A program made the translations under genes and the position numbers. A stretch of DNA of 64,000 nt from Deinococcus radiotolerans (lineage in GTDB: Bacteria > Deinococcota > Deinococci > Deinococcales > Deinococcaceae): the NCBI RefSeq assembly GCF_014647435.1, contig NZ_BMPE01000003.1, positions 124,001 to 188,000 of the forward strand, read 5' to 3'. Positions 8,576 through 16,105 of this stretch are shown here, in pieces. Within the stretch, counting starts at the first letter, position 1, and every line of letters begins with the position of its first letter. Under the pieces are notes generated by a model, which worked only from the letters and a program-made list of their open reading frames with translations, was not told the origin of the DNA and ran no database searches.

Positions 8576-9276
8576 CGGGCCCTGCCGTCCTCGTGCACGG
8601 CTTCGGCACGTCCAGCCACATGTGGCGGCCCGTGGTGGCCGGGCTGCGCGGCGCCCTCACCCCGGACCTGCCGGGCTTTGGGAGGGCGGCCGCGCAGGGC
8701 CAGCCGGGTCAGGGCACGGCGGACATGGCCGCCGCCCTGGCCGGGTACCTGCGGGACCGGCCGCCCGTCACGCTGGTCGGGCACTCTATGGGCGGCAAGG
8801 TCGCCCTGCTCGTGGCGGCCCGCTGGCCGGACCGCGTGGCCCGGCTGATCCTGGTCGCGCCCTCTCCGCCCACCCCGGAACCCATGCCGGACGAGGGACG
8901 CGCCGCCCTGCGCGCCGCTCACGGCGACGCCGCGGCCCTGCGGCGGCAGTACGCGCAGATCACCCGGCAGCCGCTGGAGGACCAGGACTTGGCCCAGCTG
9001 ATCCGCGACGGTCAGCGTGCCAGTCCGGACGCCTGGGTGGCCTGGCCGGACGTCGGCAGCCGCGAGGATATTCACGCGCTCACCACGGACCTGCGGCCGC
9101 CCGTCACGGTCCTCTTCTCCGAGGATGACCCCGCGATCCGCCCGGACGTGATCCGCCGCGAGGTGCTGGCCCGCCTGCCCCACGCGCAGGCGCGGCCGGT
9201 CAGCGGCAGCGGGCACCTCCTGCCGCTGGAACGGCCGGACCTGGTGCTGGCCGCCCTGCGGGACGCGGGCGCCTAA
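8572..9276 (+). CDS. alpha/beta hydrolase
   Basis: 234-aa alpha/beta-hydrolase-fold protein. The nucleophile elbow GHSMGG is at residues 70-75 (Ser72), an acidic residue is in FSEDDP (about 185), and the catalytic His is in SGSGHLLP (His215), giving a complete triad. The oxyanion segment VHGFGTSSHMW is at the N-terminus. The GTG start at 8572 overlaps the GH1-like stop (GTGA), so it belongs to the same operon. The family includes esterases, lactonases and C-C hydrolases. A lactonase step after GMC oxidation would fit the context but is not shown. Confidence 0.85.
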   Translation: MTGPAVLVHGFGTSSHMWRPVVAGLRGALTPDLPGFGRAAAQGQPGQGTADMAAALAGYLRDRPPVTLVGHSMGGKVALLVAARWPDRVARLILVAPSPPTPEPMPDEGRAALRAAHGDAAALRRQYAQITRQPLEDQDLAQLIRDGQRASPDAWVAWPDVGSREDIHALTTDLRPPVTVLFSEDDPAIRPDVIRREVLARLPHAQARPVSGSGHLLPLERPDLVLAALRDAGA

Positions 9277-9374
9277 CCTGCCGTAGGACCGCACCCAATT
9301 GCGTTTCCCCACCGACCGTTGAGCCCCCCTTTACACGCCGTCTGGCCCGCGCGGGCGCCCGGTACTCTGCCCCT

Positions 9375-9908
9375 ATGAGTCGAAACGAGATCCTCAAAGG
9401 CGCGCTGATCGGCGCGGTCGCCGGACTGGCCGGAGCCTTCGTGAAGGCTCAGGTCGAGCCGCCACTCCAGCGGCTGACCGAACACCACTTCCCGCCCACC
9501 CCAGCCGAGAAGAAGATGACGGGCGCCGACCCGATCGGCCGTCAGGATCACATGCCACCCGCCGAGATGATCCAGGCCGCCGCCGACGCCACCGGACACG
9601 ACATCAGCAAGAAGGAGAAGCTGGAAGCGCAGCAGGTCATTCACTACGCCATGGGCGCCGCCCTCGGCGCCGCGTACGGCGCGCTGGCCGCCGCCAACCC
9701 CCGCGTCTCCTGGGGGGCCGGCGTGCCCGCCGGCGCGGTCATGTACGGCCTCACCCACGCGACCGCCGTGCCCGCCACCGGCTTCCAGGCGTGGCCGTGG
9801 CAGCTGCCCCTCGCGGCCGTCCTGTGGGAGGCCGGATCGCACCTCGCCTTCGGCCTAACCACCGACCTGACCCGCCGGGGCCTCACCGCCCTTGACCCCA
9901 CCGAATAG
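9375..9908 (+). CDS. YagU-like (DUF1440) membrane protein
   Basis: 177-aa small membrane protein. Several Gly/Ala-rich hydrophobic segments (residues ~8-22, ~95-110, ~115-135, ~145-165) resemble the YagU/DUF1440 family, one member of which is linked to acid resistance in E. coli. The hydrophilic loop HFPPTPAEKKMTGADP lies between the first two segments. TACTCT at 9363-9368 ends 6 nt before the ATG and there is no ribosome site, so a leaderless transcript is likely. The gene stands alone, with a strong hairpin about 100 bp downstream. Confidence 0.65.
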   Translation: MSRNEILKGALIGAVAGLAGAFVKAQVEPPLQRLTEHHFPPTPAEKKMTGADPIGRQDHMPPAEMIQAAADATGHDISKKEKLEAQQVIHYAMGAALGAAYGALAAANPRVSWGAGVPAGAVMYGLTHATAVPATGFQAWPWQLPLAAVLWEAGSHLAFGLTTDLTRRGLTALDPTE

Positions 9909-10003
9909 GTCCAGCGTGCCCAGGGCCAGTGCGAGCTGAACCGGCTGGCCAGTGAACAGGCGGTACGGCGAAGGCCGCACCTGTTTGCCGCAGTAGGGGA
10001 AGC

Positions 10004-10051
10004 ACAGAGCGGCCGCCCGGGCATACCCCCGGGCGGCCGCCTGCTCTCTGT
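10004..10051. terminator. strong GC hairpin between convergent genes
   Basis: A 13-bp perfect stem (arms 10009-10021 and 10028-10040, 6-nt loop) is extended outwards by ACAGAG/CTCTGT (10004-10009, 10046-10051). It lies between the YagU-like gene and the convergent MFS gene, where a bidirectional terminator is expected. There is no T-run, so classical intrinsic termination is uncertain. Confidence 0.5.
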
Positions 10052-10104
10052 ACGGTCGGCACAGCAATTAATGAATCTGTCCAGGGTCCGGCCGGTCGGC
10101 TGGT

Positions 10105-11286
10105 TCAGTCGGCGGCGTGCAGGGCCGGGGCGTGGCGGTCGAGGCGGACGCTGAGCAGGGTCAGGAGCAGGCCGCCTGCGACGAACAGCGCGCCGATCCA
10201 GGGAGTGGCGGCCAGGCCCAGGGCGCTGCTGACGACCAGCCCACCGATGAAGGCACCCGCGGCAATGCCGAGGTTGAACGCGGCGATGTTCAGGGCGCTG
10301 GCGACGTCCACGCCGCCGGGCGTGAAGTGTTGCGCGAGCTGCACGACGTACACCTGTAGGCCCGGGACGTTCGCGAAGGCCAGGGCGCCCATCAGGAACA
10401 GGGTGATCACGGCGAGGACGGGGTGCGGGGCGGTGAAGGTGAAGGCGAGCAGCACGAGCGCCTGCGCGAGGAACAGCGTGGTCAGCGCCCGGACGGGGTC
10501 GCGGTCGGCCATCTTCCCGCCGATGACGTTGCCGATGGCGATGGCGACGCCGTACACGAGCAGCAGGACGCTGACCATGCCCGCGCTGAAGCCGCTGATG
10601 GTTTCCAGGACGCTGCCGAGGTACGTGAAGGTGACGAAGGTGCCGCCGTATCCGAGGGCGGTCATGGCGAACACGAGCAGAAGGCGGGGGTGGACGAGCA
10701 CGCGGGCCTGCTGGGTCAGGGTGGTGACTTCCCCACGGGGGAGGGTGCGGGGCAGCAGGGCGGCGGTGGCAATCAGGGAGACGACGCCCAGGGCGGTAAT
10801 GATCCAGAAGGTGGCGCGCCAGCCGAGTTCCTGGCCGACCCAGGTGCCGACGGGGACGCCGATGGCGGTGGCGAGGGTCAGGCCCGCGAACATGGTGGCG
10901 ATGGCGCTGGCGCGTTTTTCGGGGGCAACGAGGCCGGCGGCGATGGTGCTGCCGACGCTGAAGAACACGCCGTGTGCCAGGGCGCTGAGGATGCGGGCGG
11001 TCATCAGGAGGGCGTAGGTGCCGGACAGGGCGGCGGCGACGTTGGCGGCGGTGAAGAGGGCCATCAGGCCGAGGAGCAGGTGGCGACGGGGGAGGCGGCC
11101 GGTCAGGGCAGTGAGGACCGGCGCGCCGATGGCGACGCCCAGGGCGTAGCCGCTGACGAGGAGTCCGGCGCTGGGAACGCTGACGTGCAGGTCGGCGGCG
11201 ATGGTGTTGAGCAGGCCGACGATGACGAATTCGGTGGTGCCGATGGCGAAGGCGCTGATGGCCAGGGCGAGCAGGGCTGGGGGCAT
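10105..11286 (-). CDS. MFS transporter, DHA1 drug-efflux type
   Basis: 393-aa major facilitator with about 12 hydrophobic helices. It opens with LALAISAFAIGTTEFVIVGL, typical of the AraJ/YdhP/YdeA-like DHA1 sugar/drug antiporters, and has the loop motif GxLxxRxGRR-like TGRLPRRHLLLG after helix 2. The ATG at 11286 has an AGGAGA ribosome site 5-6 nt upstream; the longer frame upstream runs through the MarR gene and is not used. It is divergently transcribed from a MarR regulator with a palindromic operator between them, so substrate-induced derepression is likely. The exported compound is unknown. Confidence 0.85.
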   Translation of the reverse strand: MPPALLALAISAFAIGTTEFVIVGLLNTIAADLHVSVPSAGLLVSGYALGVAIGAPVLTALTGRLPRRHLLLGLMALFTAANVAAALSGTYALLMTARILSALAHGVFFSVGSTIAAGLVAPEKRASAIATMFAGLTLATAIGVPVGTWVGQELGWRATFWIITALGVVSLIATAALLPRTLPRGEVTTLTQQARVLVHPRLLLVFAMTALGYGGTFVTFTYLGSVLETISGFSAGMVSVLLLVYGVAIAIGNVIGGKMADRDPVRALTTLFLAQALVLLAFTFTAPHPVLAVITLFLMGALAFANVPGLQVYVVQLAQHFTPGGVDVASALNIAAFNLGIAAGAFIGGLVVSSALGLAATPWIGALFVAGGLLLTLLSVRLDRHAPALHAAD

Positions 11287-11335
11287 GGGGGTCTCCTGGA
11301 ATGGGGTGAGGCAGCCGCGAGGGCTCAGGGCTGCT

Positions 11336-11370
11336 AGAGTATTTGCACAAGCAATGCTTGCATCTGCAAG
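11336..11370. promoter_or_regulatory. probable MarR operator over the MFS promoter
   Basis: Two overlapping perfect palindromes lie in the divergent intergenic region: CAAGCA-A-TGCTTG at 11348-11360 and CTTGCA-TC-TGCAAG at 11357-11370. The minus-strand -10-like box TACTCT (11336-11341) abuts them, so a bound dimer would block the MFS promoter. The AT-rich character contrasts with the flanking genes. Binding by the adjacent MarR protein is inferred from position and symmetry. Confidence 0.6.
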
Positions 11371-11418
11371 TAAATTAGACTTGAAGGTCCACACTGTCAA
11401 CCCCCACCCTGGAGCCAC

Positions 11419-11829
11419 ATGACCACCGACCTCGAAACCCGCTGGCAGACCCTCGACCACGAGTGGCAGACCATCAGCCGCGCCCTCGAACACGCCCTGA
11501 ACACCCACCACGACCTCAGCCTCAGCGAATACCGCGTCCTCGCCGCGCTGGAAGCCAAACACGACCACCACCACCGCATGCAGGTCCTCGCCGACCTCGC
11601 CGGCCTCTCCCAGAGCGCCACCACCCGCCTCGTCGCCCGGCTTGAAGCGCAGGACTGCGGCCTGCTGGCCCGCTACATGTGCCCCACCGACCGCCGCGGC
11701 GTGTACACCGAGATCACCCCCGCCGGCCTCCAGAAACTCAGCCGCGCCCGCCAGACCCTCCAGCAGACCCTGGCCACCCTGTGGACGCCCACCACACCAG
11801 ACCCGCACGCCGAAGCGCCGTCCTCCTGA
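11419..11829 (+). CDS. MarR family transcriptional regulator
   Basis: 136-aa winged-helix regulator. LSLSEYRVLAALEA, then LADLAGLSQSATTRLVARLE (recognition helix region) and the wing CPTDRRGVYTEITPAG match the MarR fold. It probably represses the divergent MFS transporter and itself, and is released by the transporter's substrate. The ATG at 11419 is preceded by GGAG in CTGGAGCCAC. A His-rich patch (HDHHHR) precedes the recognition helix. The C-terminus is short and Pro-rich. Confidence 0.88.
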   Translation: MTTDLETRWQTLDHEWQTISRALEHALNTHHDLSLSEYRVLAALEAKHDHHHRMQVLADLAGLSQSATTRLVARLEAQDCGLLARYMCPTDRRGVYTEITPAGLQKLSRARQTLQQTLATLWTPTTPDPHAEAPSS

Positions 11830-12081
11830 ATCTACTGATCACCTGGGTCGCCATGGCCCGCACGACTGGCCGAGCCCAGACCAGAGCGGCACGGTCCGTT
11901 GATTTGCCCCAGGACCGCAGCAGGGCGAGGTACAGGCGGCGCTCCGCAGGTTGGTCACGCCGCTGGTCGCCTTGCACCCCAGAGAACATTTCTTACGATG
12001 ACCTCGCTGTCATGTCTGATCCAGAGGGTCGAGGCGTCAGGCTCAGATTCCTCCGCCTCAGTCCCCGCTGGCCCGCCCTCT

Positions 12082-14409
12082 TCAGCCCTCCGATGAGCCT
12101 GACTCTGCCAGCGGCAGCGTGAACGAGAAGGTGGCCCCCTGACCGACCTCGCTGTGCGCCCACACGCGCCCGCCGTGCCGCATCACGATGCGCTTCACGG
12201 TCGCCAGCCCGGCGCCCGCACCGGCGAAGTCCTGCTGGGTGTGCAGCCGCTGGAACAGCCCGAACAGGCGCGCGGCGTAGGCCATGTTGAAGCCGATGCC
12301 CTGATCCTGCACCGAGACCGTCACCTGTCCGCCCCGCGGATCGGCGCCGCCTGACGTGTCGGCCCGCACCGTGACGCGGGCGGGCGCGGCGCCCTGACTG
12401 AACTTCACGGCATTCGAGATCAGGTGCGTCAGGACCTGCTGCAGCAGGGCGCGGTCACCCAGCACCGTGGGGAGCGGGCCGATATCCCACTGCACCTCCT
12501 GGTGCGGGAACTGCAGGTGCGCGTCCTGCTGCGCCCTGCGGACCAGCGGGTCGAGGGCGCAGGCGCTCAGGTGCAGCGGCTGACGCCCGGTCCGGGAGAG
12601 GGTCAGCATGGCGTCGATCATGCCCGCCAGGCGTCCGGTGGCGTCCTTCACGACCGTCAGTTTCTGCTGGGCTTTCTGCACCTGCCCCTGCTCCAGGGCG
12701 CGCAGGGTCACGTCCACGAATCCCTGCGCGTGCCGCACCGGCGTGCGCAGATCGTGCGAGGCGCTGTACATGAAGGACTCCAGTTCCTCGTTCAGGGCGT
12801 CCAGGTCCTGATTGGCGCGTTCCACCTGCGCCGTGCGGGCCGCCAGGGTCGTCATGCTCGTGGCCCGCTCCAGCGCCAGCGCGAGCCCCTGACCGACCGC
12901 GCGGATGATCCCACGCTCCCGCTCGGAGAACGACCGCCGGGCCCTCACGCCCGTTGCCAGCAGCTGCTGGGTCTGCCCATCCACCACCAGCGGCACGAAC
13001 GCCGCCGTGCTGTACATGTCCGCACCGGGCAGGTCGTTTCCGGCGGCGTCCCAGTCATCCGCGAAGACCACCTCCCCCGAGTCCACGGCGCGCGCGAAAT
13101 CCGGCGCGGTGGCCGACACGCCCGCCTGCAACTGCGTCAGCAGGCCCGGATCGATGTCCTCCGACCAGACCCGCGCCACCCACTGCGGGCCCGACCGCAC
13201 GTAGAACGCAACGCTGAGGCCCGGCAGGGTCGTGGTCAGCAGCGTCACCGCCTGCTGCGCCAGCCGCAGGCTGTCCCGCTCCGTCCCGACCGCTTCCGTG
13301 AACGCGGCGAAGGCGGCCAGACTGGCCCGTTCCTCCTCCAGCTGGCGCAGGTGTGAGGCCCGTTCCATGGCCAGCCACAGCCCCTGGGCCAGGGTCTCCA
13401 GGAGCGCCTGATCCACCCGGTTCCACTGGTACGGGGCGAACGTCGTGAAATTGATGACGCCGCGCCGCGCCCCGCTGTGCCCGATGGGCAGTGACGCGAT
13501 CGCGTGAATATGCGTCGTCATCTCGGCAGCCACGTCACGGCCGCCCGGGTACGCGTTCTGGTACAGGGGCCGCCCCGTGGTCCAGGGAACGTCCAGCGTG
13601 GGCGTGGCGCCGGCTGGCATGCCAGCGCGCATCAGGGTCATCAGGTCCGGGTGACCGACATCGTTGACATGCGCGCGCAGGCGCCAGAGGGCGCCGTCCT
13701 GCTCCCAGTACGCGGCGTGCCCGGGCGGCAGCAGGCGCAGCACCTCCGCCTGAACCTGCTCGATCAGCGCGTAATCGTCCTGCGCCGTCGTGAAATCCGC
13801 CGTGAGCCGCGCCAGGACGCTGAGAATATGCTCGCGGCCCTCGGCCAGCGTCCGCTGCCGGTGCAGCTGCTCCGCTGCGGACACGCGGTCGTACAGCAGC
13901 GCGAAGCTGCGTCCCAGCGCCCGCACGAGCGCCTCGCGCTCCGGCGTCCAGGCGGGCACGTCCTGAAGGGCGATGCCCAGCACGGCGCACAGTTCCCCCT
14001 GCTGATGCACCGGGTACGCCGCGACCGCGTGAAACGGACGCTGCTCCTCACCAGCGGGATGGGCCGCGCACCAGTCGTTCAGGAAAATCGGCGCGTCCGC
14101 TTCCCGCAGGTTCGTGAACAGCGGCGTGTCCAGCGGCAGGCCCCGCCGGAGGACCGCGAGCAGGTCGGGTGGAAAGTCCGCCGTCCAGCGCAGGGGTGTC
14201 CAGTCCACCTCGGTGCGGGTGTAGAAGGCGCCGCTGCTGCCCGGAAGAACCTGTTGCAGGGTGCGCAGGGCCAGATCTGCCAGCGACGCGACGTCGTCCG
14301 TCTGACTGGCCGCCTCGGTGAACTGCATGAACGTGAGCAGGGCTTCGGGAACGACTGGAGGTGACGTGGACGGCGGGAGAGCAAGCGGTGAAGGTGAGCC
14401 GTCAACCAT
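12082..14409 (-). CDS. multi-GAF sensor histidine kinase
   Basis: About 775 aa, soluble. Three GAF-like regions (roughly residues 15-165, 190-350 and 360-520) precede a HisKA dimerisation domain with H-box SHDLRTPV (His near 552) and a HATPase domain with N-box NAVKF (about 665), DQGIGF and GAGAGL. The architecture resembles bacteriophytochrome-like or cyanobacterial hybrid light/redox kinases, but I see no chromophore Cys motif. I use the ATG at 14409; an in-frame GTG at 14466 would add 19 unconvincing residues. No response regulator gene is adjacent, so it is an orphan kinase in this window. Confidence 0.85.
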   Translation of the reverse strand: MVDGSPSPLALPPSTSPPVVPEALLTFMQFTEAASQTDDVASLADLALRTLQQVLPGSSGAFYTRTEVDWTPLRWTADFPPDLLAVLRRGLPLDTPLFTNLREADAPIFLNDWCAAHPAGEEQRPFHAVAAYPVHQQGELCAVLGIALQDVPAWTPEREALVRALGRSFALLYDRVSAAEQLHRQRTLAEGREHILSVLARLTADFTTAQDDYALIEQVQAEVLRLLPPGHAAYWEQDGALWRLRAHVNDVGHPDLMTLMRAGMPAGATPTLDVPWTTGRPLYQNAYPGGRDVAAEMTTHIHAIASLPIGHSGARRGVINFTTFAPYQWNRVDQALLETLAQGLWLAMERASHLRQLEEERASLAAFAAFTEAVGTERDSLRLAQQAVTLLTTTLPGLSVAFYVRSGPQWVARVWSEDIDPGLLTQLQAGVSATAPDFARAVDSGEVVFADDWDAAGNDLPGADMYSTAAFVPLVVDGQTQQLLATGVRARRSFSERERGIIRAVGQGLALALERATSMTTLAARTAQVERANQDLDALNEELESFMYSASHDLRTPVRHAQGFVDVTLRALEQGQVQKAQQKLTVVKDATGRLAGMIDAMLTLSRTGRQPLHLSACALDPLVRRAQQDAHLQFPHQEVQWDIGPLPTVLGDRALLQQVLTHLISNAVKFSQGAAPARVTVRADTSGGADPRGGQVTVSVQDQGIGFNMAYAARLFGLFQRLHTQQDFAGAGAGLATVKRIVMRHGGRVWAHSEVGQGATFSFTLPLAESGSSEG

Positions 14410-14590
14410 ACCATTCAATATAGGAGGATCTCCCGGGCCGTTCTGGGTCACGCACGCAATTGGCACTCCGTGCAGTAGGGAGCGGCCGATCCGACCCTTT
14501 CGGCGGCAGGCCGGTCAGCGTTCCAGCCGACGCCGCAGCCGGAACGGCGCGCCCAGACCTCACCAGCCGCGGATCTCCTCCCGACTAGAC

Positions 14591-15418
14591 TCAGGCCGTG
14601 CTCAGCTGGGCGGGCGCCGATTGCCGCTCCGGGAGGGCCATGCGCGGCAGGAGCCCGCCAGGCAGGCTCAGCTCCCGGTTGCTGACGAAGGTGGGCACGC
14701 CCAGCTGCTCCGCCCGGCGCAGCGCGAACCGCCGGGCCCGGGTGGTGATGGCGTAATCCAGACCGAAGGCGTCCAGGTGCAGGCGGCGCGCCTGCGCGAC
14801 CCGGGCGGCTGTCACCTCAAGTTCAGCGGGGTCCAGCACGCGGTACCCGTCCTCCCAGGTCGTGGACAGCCCGTTGATCAGCACGCCGTTCACGCAGCCG
14901 CCCAGGCGGGGCAGCAACCTGAACCCCTGATTGGTCAGCAGGTAACACGGGCCCGCCCACTGCCGGACCTGCCGGATGAGTTTCAGCATGGCCCGCACCT
15001 GAACGGGATCCTCAGCCAGATCAACGTGATCCAGGTAGAAGCCGTTGAAGATGGTCTTCTCCCCGAGAATCTGCGCCTCGATCCGGGCGCGCCACTCGGG
15101 GTCGCGGACATCCACGGGCCTCAGGGGCCAGTCGGGCATGCCGGGCAGCCGGGCCTCAGCCGCCGGGTCCTCCGCGCCCAGGCGCAGGTGGGCGAGCACC
15201 TGCACGCCCCGCGCCTGCAACCACCGGACGGCGTCGGCGCGGTAGTGGGTGGGCTGCACCACGACCCGCTGGTAACGGCCCAGCACCGTCAGCGAGTGCG
15301 ACCCGGAGTAGATGCTCAGCGCCCGCGGGCCCGCAGGCGGGGCAGGCCGCGCGGCGGAGGTCACGTACGTGAGCGGATGCCGGACCTGAGGCGTGAAATC
15401 CCGTGCGGCAGATACCAT
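14591..15418 (-). CDS. GH114-like (endo-alpha-1,4-polygalactosaminidase-like) protein
   Basis: 275-aa TIM-barrel-like protein. The block around residues 122-133 (FNGFYLDHVDLAED) and the later AFGLDYAIT segment match GH114/TM1410-type polygalactosaminidase relatives, which cleave galactosaminogalactan-like polymers. The Asp residues of LDHVD are the likely catalytic acids. No export signal is seen, unlike secreted family members. The ATG at 15418 has a near-perfect GGGAGG ribosome site. It is oriented with the histidine kinase but separated by 181 bp. The substrate is not known for this branch. Confidence 0.6.
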   Translation of the reverse strand: MVSAARDFTPQVRHPLTYVTSAARPAPPAGPRALSIYSGSHSLTVLGRYQRVVVQPTHYRADAVRWLQARGVQVLAHLRLGAEDPAAEARLPGMPDWPLRPVDVRDPEWRARIEAQILGEKTIFNGFYLDHVDLAEDPVQVRAMLKLIRQVRQWAGPCYLLTNQGFRLLPRLGGCVNGVLINGLSTTWEDGYRVLDPAELEVTAARVAQARRLHLDAFGLDYAITTRARRFALRRAEQLGVPTFVSNRELSLPGGLLPRMALPERQSAPAQLSTA

Positions 15419-16105
15419 TCCTGTCCTCCCTGCGCTGAAACCCTGAACTGCGGTGCTGACCGGATCGGCGCGCGGATGAGGCGCGGCCACGGGACGAACC
15501 GGCGACCCACGGCGCCAGCGCGGGCCGGAAGCGGACGGTCACGAACGGCCGGATCAGGTGGCGGACCGCTGGACCTCCACTCGGGTTCTCCCGGATCGCG
15601 CGGCGTGGCCCGTCCGTGGCGCCGGCTTTGCCCGGCCGTCCAGTGGCCCGTTCAGCTGGCGCCGCTCGCCTCACGTTCGGCCGCGTGGCGGTCCACCTTG
15701 CCCGGGGGACACGGCCGTTCGTGATGAATTATGGTAAGTGTGAACCCGGACGCGTGGCGTTAAAACGTCGTCTGAGGCGCTACTGAAACGTTAAACGCCA
15801 GCCGTTGGCACCCGCGGCCGAACGTGTCAGAGTCAGTGTGGGATGAACAATCCCCGCATGCACCCGGACCGGCCGGGCGGGTCCCTCAGGGCTGACTTTT
15901 CTGGTGCTGTTCAGGTGACCAGCACGGCCCCGGACTCCCGGAAGCTCAGCGTGAGATGAAGGCGCGCCCTGCACGCCCGCCGCCTCATGGACCGCCGGCG
16001 CCATCCCGCCGGGGGAAGGGAGTGAAGATCAGGGCGCTGAACGCTTCAACGGCCGACCACACGGCCCCCTGCCCCCGGGCGGAGCCTCCGGGAAGGACGA
16101 ACGAG
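15419..16105. other. intergenic region, no gene seen; contains an inverted repeat
   Basis: I find no supported coding frame in this 687-bp gap between divergent genes. The right part holds an imperfect inverted repeat built on GGCGTT/AACGCC (arms 15756-15768 and 15785-15799) in a locally AT-richer context (TTAAAACG, AACGTTAAACG). It could be an operator or transcript hairpin for the downstream SARP-like gene. No firm promoter boxes could be assigned. Confidence 0.35.
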
